Shown here piece after piece: positions 51,289-59,403 of a stretch of DNA of 64,000 nt. Each line of letters opens with the position of its first letter. Positions within the stretch are counted from its first letter, which is position 1. The notes under the pieces are model-generated. The model was given only the letters and a program-made list of their open reading frames with translations. It had not been told where the DNA came from and searched no databases. The position numbers and the translations under genes are program-made. This stretch comes from RAM1 sp050247515 (GTDB lineage Bacteria; Pseudomonadota; Gammaproteobacteria; Burkholderiales; Burkholderiaceae_C): assembly GCA_050247515.1 (NCBI GenBank), contig JBFWUB010000026.1:1-64000 (forward strand), in the 5' to 3' direction.

Positions 51289-52719
51289 TCAGGCGGTGGC
51301 GATGGTGCGAAGCGATAAGTAGGCCGAGATGCCCTGGCTGCCGTTCTCGCGGCCGATGCCGCTATCGAGCACGCCGCCGAAGGGCGCCTCGGGCAGCATC
51401 AGACTGGTGGCGTTCAAGCCCACCGAGCCGGCATTCACTTCCTCGGCGATGTGGCGGGCTGTGTGCAGGTTGCGGGTAAAGCCGAAGGCGGCGAGACCTA
51501 CCGGCAGGCGGTTGGCCAGTGCTATCGCCTCGTCCAGCGTGTCGAAGGGAACGATGGGCACTAGTGGGCCGAAGGGCTCCTCTTGCAGCACGCGGCAGGC
51601 CTCGTCCAGTTCGGTCAGCACGGTGGGCGGCACGAAGAAGCCCTTACCGGGTACTTCGCCCACGGTGGTGATGCGGGCGCCTCGATGGCGAGCGTCCTCC
51701 ACCAGAGCCTGAACCGCTTGCTGGCGGCGGGCGCTGGCCAGCGGGCCCAAGGTGGTGCCCGGCTCCAGCCCGTGTCCGATGCGCAGGGCGGCGGCTGCCC
51801 CAATGAAGGCGTCGGTGAAGGTCGCCACATGGCTGCGGTGCACCAAAAAGCGCGAAGGGTTGGCGCAGATCTGTCCGGCGTTGCGGAATTTGATGCCGGC
51901 CAGCGCGGCCACCGCGGCCTTCAGGTCGGCGTCTTCGCAGACGATGGCTGCGGCGTGGCCGCCCAGCTCCAACGTGACTGGCTTGAGCTGCGCGCCGGCC
52001 AGGGCGCCCAACTGTCGGCCGACAGCGGTCGAGCCGGTGAAGCTGAGCTTGCGGATCACGGGCGACTCCACCAGCGCGCGAGAGATCTGTGCGGGGACGC
52101 CCAGCAGCAGTTGCAGTGCGCCGCCAGGTACGCCCGCCTCGTGCAGGCAGCGCACCAGGGCCGCGGGTGCGCTGGGCGTCTCTTCGGCCGGCTTGAGGAT
52201 CACCGGGCAGCCCGCGGCCAGCGCGGCGCCGACCTTGATCGCCGAGAGCATCAGCGGGAAGTTCCAGGGTGTGAAGGCGGCGACTGGGCCGATGGGCTGC
52301 GCCAGCGTGGCCAGCCGTAGTCCAGGCACCGAGGCGGGGATGGTCTGGCCGTAGCTGCGGCGTGCTTCCTCGGCGTACCACTCGAGCATTAGTGCGGCCT
52401 GCTCGACCTCGCGGCCGGCTTCGGTCAGCGGCTTGCCCTGCTCGAGTGTGAGCTGGCGGGCGATGGCCGCACTGCGATCGCGCAGCAGGGAGGCAGCGCG
52501 CCGGAGCATGCCGGCGCGTTCGGTTGCCGTGGTGCGGGCCCAGGCTGGTGCCGCCGCTTCACAGGCCTCCAGCGCCTGATCAATGTCCTCGGCGCTAGCG
52601 GCCCGGTAGTGGCTGAGGGTGTCGCCGGTACCGGGATCGGTGAGCATCAGTTGGGCCTCCCCGCGGCCCGCGCGCCATTGCCCTGCGATGGCTTGTTCGG
52701 TGGAATGAGGGTTCGTCAT
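51289..52719 (-). CDS. aldehyde dehydrogenase (succinate-semialdehyde dehydrogenase-like)
   Basis: This 476-residue NAD(P)-dependent enzyme shows the cofactor region FTPWNFPLMLSAIKVGAALA, CPVILKPAEETP and LSFTGSTAVGRQLG. The general base Glu is in VTLELGGHAAAIV and the nucleophilic Cys in FRNAGQICANPSRFLVH. Later segments are EEPFGPLVPIVPFDTLDEAI and NATSLMLPEAPFGG. This pattern is that of the GabD branch. ATG at 52719 starts MTNPHSTEQ; upstream starts lack ribosome-binding sites. It heads the minus-strand operon ALDH-transaminase-tctCBA-amidase and faces a MarR gene across 67 bases. Confidence 0.93.
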   Translation of the reverse strand: MTNPHSTEQAIAGQWRAGRGEAQLMLTDPGTGDTLSHYRAASAEDIDQALEACEAAAPAWARTTATERAGMLRRAASLLRDRSAAIARQLTLEQGKPLTEAGREVEQAALMLEWYAEEARRSYGQTIPASVPGLRLATLAQPIGPVAAFTPWNFPLMLSAIKVGAALAAGCPVILKPAEETPSAPAALVRCLHEAGVPGGALQLLLGVPAQISRALVESPVIRKLSFTGSTAVGRQLGALAGAQLKPVTLELGGHAAAIVCEDADLKAAVAALAGIKFRNAGQICANPSRFLVHRSHVATFTDAFIGAAAALRIGHGLEPGTTLGPLASARRQQAVQALVEDARHRGARITTVGEVPGKGFFVPPTVLTELDEACRVLQEEPFGPLVPIVPFDTLDEAIALANRLPVGLAAFGFTRNLHTARHIAEEVNAGSVGLNATSLMLPEAPFGGVLDSGIGRENGSQGISAYLSLRTIATA

Positions 52720-52746
52720 GCTTGGCAGAGTAGGGGACATCCGGAT

Positions 52747-52780
52747 AATGGAAAAAATCAACTATTCCCCGGAATTTCCC
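52747..52780. promoter_or_regulatory. candidate MarR operator, copy 1 (AATGGAAAAAATC element)
   Basis: The interval between the divergent ALDH and MarR genes contains aatggaaaaaatcaac starting 28 bases from the ALDH ATG, followed by ggaatttccc. A nearly identical element occurs at 56002 in front of the paralogous MarR/amidase pair, also 28 bases from the enzyme ATG. The conservation in sequence and position points to a shared operator or core promoter. Confidence 0.55.
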
Positions 52781-52786
52781 TAGTCC

Positions 52787-53344
52787 ATGCCCGCCAGTAC
52801 TCACCCGCCGGGGCAGCTCACTGCGCCGAACCTGGCCGAGCCGGCCAGCCTGTTCGATATCCTCAATTTCCGGGTGGCGGAGTTCTACGGCGTCAGCGGC
52901 TCACTGGTCACGCGCATGTGCGAGGGAGAGTTCGGCATCACGCGCGAGGAGTGGCAGTACCTGGCCATGCTCGCCGCTTTGGGCAAGACCTCACCGTCTG
53001 ATCTGGCGCGCTGTACGACGGTGGACCGGTCACAGGGCTCGCGCACTCTGAGAGCGCTTGCCGCGAAGCAATTGGTGGTGCGTGAGTCGCTGGCCGGCGA
53101 CAAGCGCCGAGCACTCGTCAGCCTGTCCGAAGCGGGCTGGGCGCTTTACCGGCGGGTGTTTCCTCGATCAGTGGCCGTGCACCGCGCCGTGCTGTCCGTC
53201 CTCACCACCGAAGAAACAGAGGTGCTCGGCCGATGCTTGTTCAAGATGCATCAGCGGGCCCTTGAAGTTGAGGCGCAGGGGCTCGTGGACGCCCAGGCAC
53301 ACCGCCGCCGTGGAGGCAGTCGTCTGGCGTGGGAGGCCGGTTGA
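52787..53344 (+). CDS. MarR-family regulator (paralogue of the gene at 56037)
   Basis: This 185-residue winged-helix dimer regulator has its DNA-binding domain at ~50-130: CEGEFGITREEWQYLAMLAA, KTSPSDLARCTTVDRSQGSR, TLRALAAKQLVVRESLAGDK and ALVSLSEAG. Flanking N- and C-terminal helices form the dimer interface. It is divergent from the aldehyde dehydrogenase/transaminase operon, the usual MarR arrangement, and probably represses it until the substrate binds. The ATG at 52787 has no clear Shine-Dalgarno sequence and may be close to the transcription start. It shares the CEGEFGIT segment and overall architecture with the protein at 56037. Confidence 0.9.
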   Translation: MPASTHPPGQLTAPNLAEPASLFDILNFRVAEFYGVSGSLVTRMCEGEFGITREEWQYLAMLAALGKTSPSDLARCTTVDRSQGSRTLRALAAKQLVVRESLAGDKRRALVSLSEAGWALYRRVFPRSVAVHRAVLSVLTTEETEVLGRCLFKMHQRALEVEAQGLVDAQAHRRRGGSRLAWEAG

Positions 53345-53504
53345 GTCCGTGAAGCGCGAAGGCCCCGATCCTTCTGTTGGGGCAAGGTGCCTTCGATGAT
53401 CGCCGCCGGCCCAACGAAGACGGCAGCGCTCTTTTGACTTCGTCCGATCCCAGGCTTTGTTGCTCTTGCCGATACCGACGGGTTTCAGTCGGCATCGGCG
53501 GGCA

Positions 53505-54500
53505 TCAATCTTCCGGTGTGAAGCCAGTCTCCTTGACGACCTGCGACCACATTACCGATTCTTCCCTGCGGATCCTGCCCAGTTCGGTGGCGGACGTTCC
53601 CGTCGGCTTCAGGTTCATCGATGCAAAGCGGGCCTTGACCTCCGCAGTGGCCAATGCGTTCTGGACGGCGCGCTCGTAGTCAGCAAGAAGGGCCGGCTCG
53701 ACGCCCACGGGCGCGAACAGTCCGAACCATCCCAGCAAGTCGAGCTTCACGCCCTGCTCAGTGAAGGTCGGCACCTGGGGCAGGAGCGCAGAGCGTGCGG
53801 TACCGCTGGTTCCCAGGGCTTTGACCTTGCCGTCCCGGATGAAGGGCAGGGCTTCGTCGATTGGGCCCATGGACAGCCCCAGGTGCCCGCCCACGAGCGA
53901 GCTCATGATCTGCGGTGGCGATGCGAAGGGCACGTGGGTCAACCTCATGCCCGCCTTTTGCGCCAAGGCCGTGGTCAGGAAGTGCGGGGTCGTGCCAATG
54001 CCGGGAGAGCCGTAAGTCGCGAGCGCGGGGTTGCTCTGTGCCCAGGTCTTGAGCTCCTGCAGGTTCGTGGCCGGAACGCCGGCGTTGGCAAACAGGCCGA
54101 AGTCGAACGCGGCCACTTGCGAGATGGGGGTGAAGTCACGAGCCGGGTCATAGCTCAGGCGCTTGAAGACATGCGGAAACAGGGTCATCGGGCCGTGGGG
54201 GGCATACAGCAGGGTCAATCCGTCGGGGCGCGCGGTGCGCACTGCATCCACGGCAATCCGCCCGGATGCGCCCGGCCGGTTCTCGACCACGATGGGCCGC
54301 TTGATGTGGCCCTGCATCTGGGAGACCAGCGTGCGCAGGGAAACGTCGGACGAACTGCCGGCCGGAAATCCAACCAGGATTCGAAGGGATTCCGCGCTGG
54401 CCTGCGCAAATGACGAAGGCGTAATGAGCGCGGCACTTGAGGCCAGGGCGACCAGCAAGCGGCGGCGGCCAGCGCTGTGGAGCAGGGGGGTGTCAGGCAT
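53505..54500 (-). CDS. Bug-family periplasmic solute-binding protein
   Basis: This 331-residue receptor has a signal GRRRLLVALASSAALITPSS with three arginines and cleavage after SFAQ. Landmarks are LRILVGFPAGSSSDVSLRTL, KRPIVVENRPGASGRIAVDA, DGLTLLYAPHGPMTLFPHVF, FTPISQVAAFDFG, LTHVPFASPPQIMSSL and QVPTFTEQGVKLD. ATG 54500 follows AAGGAGACACC. It is 46 bases after an amidase gene in a two-gene operon, so its ligand may be the amide or acid handled there. The 160 bases between it and the MarR gene at 53344 are convergent and hold no recognisable terminator. Confidence 0.92.
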   Translation of the reverse strand: MPDTPLLHSAGRRRLLVALASSAALITPSSFAQASAESLRILVGFPAGSSSDVSLRTLVSQMQGHIKRPIVVENRPGASGRIAVDAVRTARPDGLTLLYAPHGPMTLFPHVFKRLSYDPARDFTPISQVAAFDFGLFANAGVPATNLQELKTWAQSNPALATYGSPGIGTTPHFLTTALAQKAGMRLTHVPFASPPQIMSSLVGGHLGLSMGPIDEALPFIRDGKVKALGTSGTARSALLPQVPTFTEQGVKLDLLGWFGLFAPVGVEPALLADYERAVQNALATAEVKARFASMNLKPTGTSATELGRIRREESVMWSQVVKETGFTPED

Positions 54501-54546
54501 GGGTGTCTCCTTTTGAGTCAGCAAGGGTGAAAAGGGGAAAGATCAC

Positions 54547-55974
54547 TCAGCGATCGGCTCGGACGTTGGCGGCGAGCGCCGTTTCGATCGCCATTGCGAT
54601 TGCCAGCAGGCGCCGGTCACTGCCGTGGGGGGAATCCAGTTCCAGGCCCACGGGCAGGCCCTCGCGCGTCACGCCGGCCGGCATGCTGATCGCGGGAAGC
54701 GAGGCCAGGGATGCGGGCGCGGTGTTGCGAGTGAACGCGGTGAAGGTCGGCACGGGCGGTGAGCCCGGCAGCTCGTGCAGCGCCTGGCCCAGGGGGGACG
54801 CGGGCAAGCGAGTCGTGGGAAAAACCAGCGCCTCGACCGCGTGGTTTCGGAAGCAGGCTGCGAAGTGATCCATGAGCCGCGGCCGCACGACATAGAGGGC
54901 ATCGCGGTAGGCATGTTCCGTCACGGCGGCAGCGCCCAACTGGTCTAAAAGGGCTCTGCGCGCCTGGGCGCTCGCGATGCGTTCGGCGAAAGCGAGCGGG
55001 TCGAAAGCCTGGCCATGGCGCTCGAAGTAGGCCCTGAGTGCCGGGATGGACTCGTAGCGGGTGAGGGTCATGATGGCGCTCTCAGCCTCGGCCACCCCCT
55101 CCGGCTCGCACTCCACCAGGATCACGCCCTGGGCCTGCAGCCGGTCCAGGGCCGCGGCCATGACTGATGCGACCTCAGGCTGCAGTGAAGCCCAGAAGTA
55201 GGGCCGGGGCACGCCCAGCCGCAATCCCGCCAGGATCGCTGGCTCGAGGGTTGCAGGCGTGCCGGTGACCATTGCGTCCAGGAGTGCACAGTCCATCACT
55301 CGCCGGCCCATCGGCCCCGCCGTATCCAGGGTGCGGGAGATGGGAACGATGCCCTCGTTGGGCCATCGGCCGCCCGAGGGCCGCATGCCCACAACGCCAC
55401 ACAGGGCCGCAGGGATTCGTAGCGACCCGCCGGTGTCCGTTCCGATGCCGGCCGGCACGATGCCTGCGGCGATCGCCGCCGCCGTTCCCGCGCTGGACCC
55501 GCCCGAGATGCGCCCCGGGTCAGCGGGGTTGCGCACGGCCCCGTAGGTCGCGTTTTCGCCGGTGACTCCGCGGGACAGTTCGTGCAGGTTGGCCTTGCCC
55601 AGGATGATCGCGCCCGCCTCCATGAGACGTTCAACCACGGGCGCCGGGCGACGCGGGATGAAGCCCGCCATGGCCGGCGTGCCGCCTGTCGTCGGCATGC
55701 CGGCCACGTCGATGTTGTCCTTGATGACCAGCGCAATGCCATGCAGGGGCCTTGCGGCTGCGGCTGAAGGCGGTAATGCGTCTGCCTGTCGGGCAGCAGT
55801 ACGGACCGCGTCGGAGTCAAGGTGGATCAGGCTGCACAGGGACTGGAGTCGCTCCGCCCGCTCGAGTGCGCGGCTCGCGCCAGCCTCGGCGCCATGAGGC
55901 TGGCACGCCATCTGCCTTGTGAGTTCGGCGAGATCCTCGGGCAACCAGTCGGCGCGGCAGTGTGTCGTTGTCAT
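54547..55974 (-). CDS. amidase-signature-family hydrolase
   Basis: This 475-residue enzyme shows ALVIKDNIDVAGMPTTGGTP with the catalytic Lys (~79). The Ser-rich loop is PGRISGGSSAGTAAAIAAGI and the nucleophile region is GIGTDTGGSLRIPAALCGVV. Later segments are GIVPISRTLDTAGPMGR and SLPAISMPAGVTREGLPVGL. This pattern is typical of AtzE/mandelamide-hydrolase-like amidases. ATG at 55974 (MTTTHCRADW) is preceded by GAAAAGA; an ATG at 55986 is possible. It is followed by a Bug gene 46 bases later and faces a MarR gene. It is distinct from the amidase at 45590, sharing only the family core. Confidence 0.9.
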   Translation of the reverse strand: MTTTHCRADWLPEDLAELTRQMACQPHGAEAGASRALERAERLQSLCSLIHLDSDAVRTAARQADALPPSAAAARPLHGIALVIKDNIDVAGMPTTGGTPAMAGFIPRRPAPVVERLMEAGAIILGKANLHELSRGVTGENATYGAVRNPADPGRISGGSSAGTAAAIAAGIVPAGIGTDTGGSLRIPAALCGVVGMRPSGGRWPNEGIVPISRTLDTAGPMGRRVMDCALLDAMVTGTPATLEPAILAGLRLGVPRPYFWASLQPEVASVMAAALDRLQAQGVILVECEPEGVAEAESAIMTLTRYESIPALRAYFERHGQAFDPLAFAERIASAQARRALLDQLGAAAVTEHAYRDALYVVRPRLMDHFAACFRNHAVEALVFPTTRLPASPLGQALHELPGSPPVPTFTAFTRNTAPASLASLPAISMPAGVTREGLPVGLELDSPHGSDRRLLAIAMAIETALAANVRADR

Positions 55975-56001
55975 TCTTTTCAGCATAGTGCGGCCGCCTA
56001 A

Positions 56002-56036
56002 AATGGAAAAAATCCACGCTAGCCAGGGAATACCCG
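56002..56036. promoter_or_regulatory. candidate MarR operator, copy 2 (AATGGAAAAAATC element)
   Basis: Between the divergent amidase and MarR genes lies aatggaaaaaatccac, starting 28 bases from the amidase ATG, then a GCTAGC palindrome and gggaatacccg. It matches the element at 52747 in 15 of 16 bases and in position. Both flank paralogous MarR genes. Confidence 0.55.
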
Positions 56037-56636
56037 ATGACGCCCGCCGATCCCGGCTCCCCAACCGCCTGTCCTGGCCATGCCCACTGGCCGCTTCGAC
56101 TGGACGCGCCGCGAAGCATCGTGGACATGGTCAACTACCAAATGAATCGGATCTCGAACCTCAATGGCGCCAATGTGCGCCGGCTGTGCGAGGGCGAGTT
56201 CGGCATCACCCGCACGGAGTGGGAGTTCCTGTCGCTGCTGTGTGTCCTGGGTCCGACGCCTCCCTCGGACCTGGCCAGCTACGCCCGCCTGGACCGCTCG
56301 CTCACTTCTAAAGTGCTGCGGTCATTGCGTGACAAGAAGCTCGTCCAGAAAAACCACCGGTCCGTCAACGGCCGTTATGCACAGATGGCAATCACGGATG
56401 CCGGCAAGGCTTTGCACGAACGGCTGTTGCCGCGGGTGGCACAAATCAACGCCGCGTTGCTGGAGGGGCTGTCAGCCGATGACGTCGAGCGCCTGAGCGC
56501 GCTGCTGCAGGTGCTGGCCCGGCGCGCACAGGACCTGGTGCACTCGGAGCTGGTCGAAGGTGACGCCAACCGGCGCCAGGGTGGAAGCCGGCGGATGTGG
56601 GCCACTTCAGGCTCGGCCCGGACGCTCGCCTCGTGA
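56037..56636 (+). CDS. MarR-family regulator (paralogue of the gene at 52787)
   Basis: This 199-residue winged-helix regulator has its DNA-binding core at ~55-140: CEGEFGITRTEWEFLSLLCV, PTPPSDLASYARLDRSLTSK, VLRSLRDKKLVQKNHRSVNG and MAITDAGKALHERLLP. The core is clearly related to the MarR protein at 52787, while the N-terminal 35 residues differ. It is divergent from the amidase/Bug operon and presumably represses it. The first ATG (56037) lies in poorly conserved sequence; the methionine of MVNYQMNRISN further in is a possible alternative start. Confidence 0.88.
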   Translation: MTPADPGSPTACPGHAHWPLRLDAPRSIVDMVNYQMNRISNLNGANVRRLCEGEFGITRTEWEFLSLLCVLGPTPPSDLASYARLDRSLTSKVLRSLRDKKLVQKNHRSVNGRYAQMAITDAGKALHERLLPRVAQINAALLEGLSADDVERLSALLQVLARRAQDLVHSELVEGDANRRQGGSRRMWATSGSARTLAS

Positions 56637-56668
56637 GCGACCCAGGCTGCCTGGGCAGTCACTTCCGC

Positions 56669-57154
56669 TCACGCACCGTCCATGGCTTTTGCCGGCTCAT
56701 TTTCACCGTCAGCCAGCACCACCACCAGGCGGTCCAGCGCGTCGTAGAAACGCTGATTGAACTCGCGGCCCAGGACCTCGTTGATTTGCGCGTAGACCGC
56801 GTCGATCTTCGGTGCCAGGCGTGACACCAGCGCTCGGCTCTTGGGCGTGATCGACACCAGCAGTCGGCGCTGGTCCGACTCGACGCGCTCTCGCTTCACC
56901 AACCCCAGGTCGTCCATGCGCGCCAGGATCCCGGTCAGGCTCGGACTGGTGATAGCGCAAAGATGTACCAGGTCCCGGGGCTCGGTCGGACCGCGTTCAG
57001 CCACCACGCGAAGGATCCGCCATTGCTGCTCGGTCACGCCGTTGGCGTTGAGCAGCGGCCGAAACCGGCGGATCACGCTTTCGCGCGCCTGCAACAGCAG
57101 CAGGGGCAGGTTCCGGTTGGCAAAGGCCGGTGCGCTCGGGCTGGGCTTCTTCAT
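56669..57154 (-). CDS. MarR-family regulator, HpaR-like
   Basis: This 161-residue regulator begins MKKPSPSAPAFANRNLPLLL and carries LQARESVIRRFRPLLNANGV, TEQQWRILRVVAERGPTEPR, LCAITSPSLTGILARMDDLG and KRERVESDQRRLLVSITPK. The R-A-R-E-x-x-x-x-R-F-R-P-x-L opening is the signature of HpaR-type repressors of homoprotocatechuate and related aromatic pathways. No such pathway gene is adjacent; the neighbours are a convergent MarR gene and a truncated LysR gene. Its original target operon was probably removed by the insertion-sequence activity at 57.7 kb, or lies elsewhere. Upstream in-frame starts (57190/57193) are possible. Confidence 0.88.
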   Translation of the reverse strand: MKKPSPSAPAFANRNLPLLLLQARESVIRRFRPLLNANGVTEQQWRILRVVAERGPTEPRDLVHLCAITSPSLTGILARMDDLGLVKRERVESDQRRLLVSITPKSRALVSRLAPKIDAVYAQINEVLGREFNQRFYDALDRLVVVLADGENEPAKAMDGA

Positions 57155-57256
57155 GGGGCGTGGGGTTGATGGGCGAACCGAATTCTGCATCACTCATAGG
57201 TGAGTGAAAGAGGTGCGCAGGCACAGGGATCCCAAGACAGGCTGGGATGAGGATGC

Positions 57257-57718
57257 TCAGGTTGGGGTTTGACGCGCCAGGTCGGCCAGGCAGTCGATCA
57301 GGACACGCGTCGGATTTCGAAGCGGCCCTCCCCGCAGCGTGAAGGCGCAGATCGGCCCGCTGAGCAGGTGGGGCGTGCACTCCAGCACACGAAGCTCATC
57401 GTGGCGGGCATACCAGATGGCATGGCGGCTGGCGACTGCCCATGCCAGCCCGGCGTGGCGCACCAGGCTGAACGCCAGCGACGGCGAGTCGGTCTGCACA
57501 TCGCGACCGGCCGCCGGCGGCCCCGAGCGGTGAACGGAGAGCATGCGGTTGAGCTTGGGGCGCAGCGGCGTATCGATCGAGGGCAGCACCCAGGGGTGCG
57601 AGGCAAGTTCCTCCAGGTCCACCTTGCGCCGGCATGCCAGGGGGTGCTCGCGCGAGACGAGAACGACGCTGTGTTCCTCATAGAGTTCGCGCACGTCGAC
57701 GGCATTGATGGGCGGCAA
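57257..57718 (-). pseudogene. LysR-family regulator, C-terminal effector domain only
   Basis: About 153 residues of a LysR substrate-binding domain remain: LPPINAVDVRELYEEHSVVL, VSREHPLACRRKVDLEELAS, HPWVLPSIDTPLRPKLNRML and LAFSLVRHAGLAWAVASRHA, to a normal stop. The helix-turn-helix half is missing because the frame meets IS30 transposase sequence at about 57719. The gene was cut by that insertion sequence and cannot bind DNA. Its C-terminal half could only be expressed from a chance promoter. Confidence 0.85.
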
Positions 57719-58073
57719 GGACACGCAGACTGTGGTGGATGCTCTCGTGCGCCACGCTCGTAAGCTGCCACAGGAACTCTATCGATCACTGACTTGGGAC
57801 CGCGGCAAAGAGTTGGCAGCCCACAAGCGCTTCACGCTGGCCACGGACATCCAGGTGTACTTCTGTGATCCCCAGAGCCCATGGCAGCGCGGCACGAACG
57901 AGAACACCAACGGCCTGCTCAGGCAGTACCTGCCCAAGGGTCTCGACATCTCAGACTACTCGCAGGCCAGCCTGGATGCGATCGCACGGAAGTTGAACGA
58001 GCGCCCAAGGAAGACGCTGGGCTACAAAACACCGGCTGAGATGTTCAACGAATGTGTTGCGACGACCGGTTGA
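57719..58073 (+). mobile_element. IS30-family transposase, C-terminal fragment
   Basis: The frame reads GKDTQTVVDALVRHARKLPQ, LTWDRGKELAAHKRFTLATD, VYFCDPQSPWQRGTNENTNG and LNERPRKTLGYKTPAEMFNE to a stop. These are the second Asp (WDRG) and Glu (GTNENTN) blocks of the IS30 DDE domain. The N-terminal two thirds are missing; the left edge abuts a truncated LysR gene and the right edge an IS3 remnant. The piece is inactive. Confidence 0.88.
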
Positions 58074-58077
58074 ATGC

Positions 58078-58305
58078 GCCCAGTACTGCAGTCAGGACTT
58101 CCGGAACACGCTGCAGGCCTGGGGCATCCGCAGCTCGATGTCGCGCAGGGGAAACTGCTGGGACAACGCGCCCACCGAAAGCCTGTGGGGACGACTGAAG
58201 ACCGCTTGTGTCCATGGGCAACGATTCGCCAGCCGCGAGCAGGCCAGGCGGGCTGTCATGGACTGGATCGCCTTCTACAACCATTCGCGACTGAGGTTGC
58301 CCCCG
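58078..58305 (+). mobile_element. IS3-family transposase OrfB, C-terminal fragment
   Basis: The frame reads YCSQDFRNTLQAWGIRSSMS, RRGNCWDNAPTESLWGRLKT, CVHGQRFASREQARRAVMDW and IAFYNHSRL. This is the region of the catalytic glutamate and the tail of IS3-group OrfB. The left end abuts the IS30 remnant's stop within a few bases. The right end runs into IS66 sequence at about 58305. It is a different IS3 subtype from the remnant at 20259, as the E-region differs (PTESLWGRLKT versus LAETINGLYK). Confidence 0.85.
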
Positions 58306-58371
58306 GATTTCGGAGTTCATCATCGCGCCATGCGGGTCTGCCGCAATGGCACGACGCGCGAAGCCGCGTTC

Positions 58372-58722
58372 TCAGCTGGCCTGCGCGTACACGCGCCGCG
58401 GATGACGGTGCACGGCCGCCACGTCGATGCCCTCGAGCAGCCAGTGCAACTGCTCGACCGTCAGCGTCGGGACACGATCTTCGGCCGGCCACACGAAGCG
58501 GTCCTGCTCCAGCCGCTTGAGCAGCAGCCAGAAGCCGTTGCGATCCCAGCCCAGGAGCTTCACCCGGTTGCGCCGGCGGTTGCCGAACACGTACACCGCT
58601 CGCGCGAACGGATCCAGGCCGAGCGCCTTCTCGACCAGGGCCGCCAGGCCATTGATGCTCAGCCGGAACTCCACCGGCTCGCGGTGCAGGTAGACCTTCA
58701 GCCCTTCGTCGAGACGGAACAC
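58372..58722 (-). CDS. IS66-family accessory protein TnpB
   Basis: This 116-residue protein is full length for IS66 Orf2: EPVEFRLSINGLAALVEKAL, DPFARAVYVFGNRRRNRVKL, GWDRNGFWLLLKRLEQDRF and EQLHWLLEGIDV. Its function in transposition is unknown but required in IS66 elements. It overlaps the end of tnpA by 25 bases, as is usual in the family. The expected tnpC gene should follow on the minus strand, but only a few codons after its start region (near 58335) remain before the IS3 remnant. Confidence 0.88.
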   Translation of the reverse strand: MFRLDEGLKVYLHREPVEFRLSINGLAALVEKALGLDPFARAVYVFGNRRRNRVKLLGWDRNGFWLLLKRLEQDRFVWPAEDRVPTLTVEQLHWLLEGIDVAAVHRHPRRVYAQAS

Positions 58723-59126
58723 CGCATCCTCCCCAGCGCTTCAACCAGGCGGCCCGCTTGCTCCAGGTCGCAGCCTCGAAGGTCAATCACCACGCCGTTG
58801 GGAAGGCGCGCCTGCAGATCCAGCGCGGGTTGCCCCGATTGCGCCGGCGCAGGCTCGACGGCCACCGGCACGAATGCCGGTGCCGCAATCTCCACGACCG
58901 GCGGTTGCTGCGCTGCCGCCTTCACGCGGCGCTCGTACTGCCGCACCCACGTGTTCACCTGGTTCGCATTGACGCCGCACTCGCGCGCCAGCTTCGCGAT
59001 CGACACTCCCGGTTGGCAGCACGCCAGGATCAACTCCTGCTTGGCCTGCTCGTCGTAGATGCTGCGGCCATCGCGCTTGCGGCCAATCACCAGCCGCCGC
59101 GCGAGATCTTCCATACCCTCTGACAT
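58698..59126 (-). CDS. IS66-family accessory protein TnpA
   Basis: This 142-residue protein has an N-terminal helix-turn-helix of the transposase-8/IS66 OrfA type: EQAKQELILACCQPGVSIAK, LARECGVNANQVNTWVRQYE. A proline/alanine linker and the C-terminal segment NGVVIDLRGCDLEQAGRLVE follow. ATG at 59126 (MSEGMEDLARR) is preferred to longer frames. It lies 58 bases inside the terminal repeat at 59184-59210, so this is the genuine left end of an IS66 element. With TnpB it is intact, but without TnpC the element cannot move by itself. Confidence 0.85.
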   Translation of the reverse strand: MSEGMEDLARRLVIGRKRDGRSIYDEQAKQELILACCQPGVSIAKLARECGVNANQVNTWVRQYERRVKAAAQQPPVVEIAAPAFVPVAVEPAPAQSGQPALDLQARLPNGVVIDLRGCDLEQAGRLVEALGRMRCSVSTKG

Positions 59127-59183
59127 TACGTGCCCATGTTCCTTTACGTGGGCACGTAGGTTCTCAGTGTGCGCGCGCGGCCA

Positions 59184-59210
59184 CAAGGACGTGGTTTAAA
59201 GAGCGCTTAC
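59184..59210 (-). repeat. IS66 terminal inverted repeat (left end)
   Basis: The segment caaggacgtggtt...cgcttac reads GTAAGCG at its outer end on the minus strand, next to IS66 tnpA. It matches the repeat at 1621-1647 in 23 of 27 positions. The differences are confined to the central seven bases. The two would form the left and right ends of one element type. Confidence 0.8.
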
Positions 59211-59403
59211 AAGATGACTGCCCTCGCGGCATGCATGCCTCCGACAACTTCGGAGGCATCCCCCGCGCACATCCGATGGCATCAGGATCAGGACCTGATG
59301 AAATGGCTGCTGTCGCTGTGACGGTTTTGTGCCCATCAACCGGTGACTCGCCATCGCCGACGCGGCTTCCAAGCCGGGTGGACACATAACGGGGCGCGCC
59401 ACA

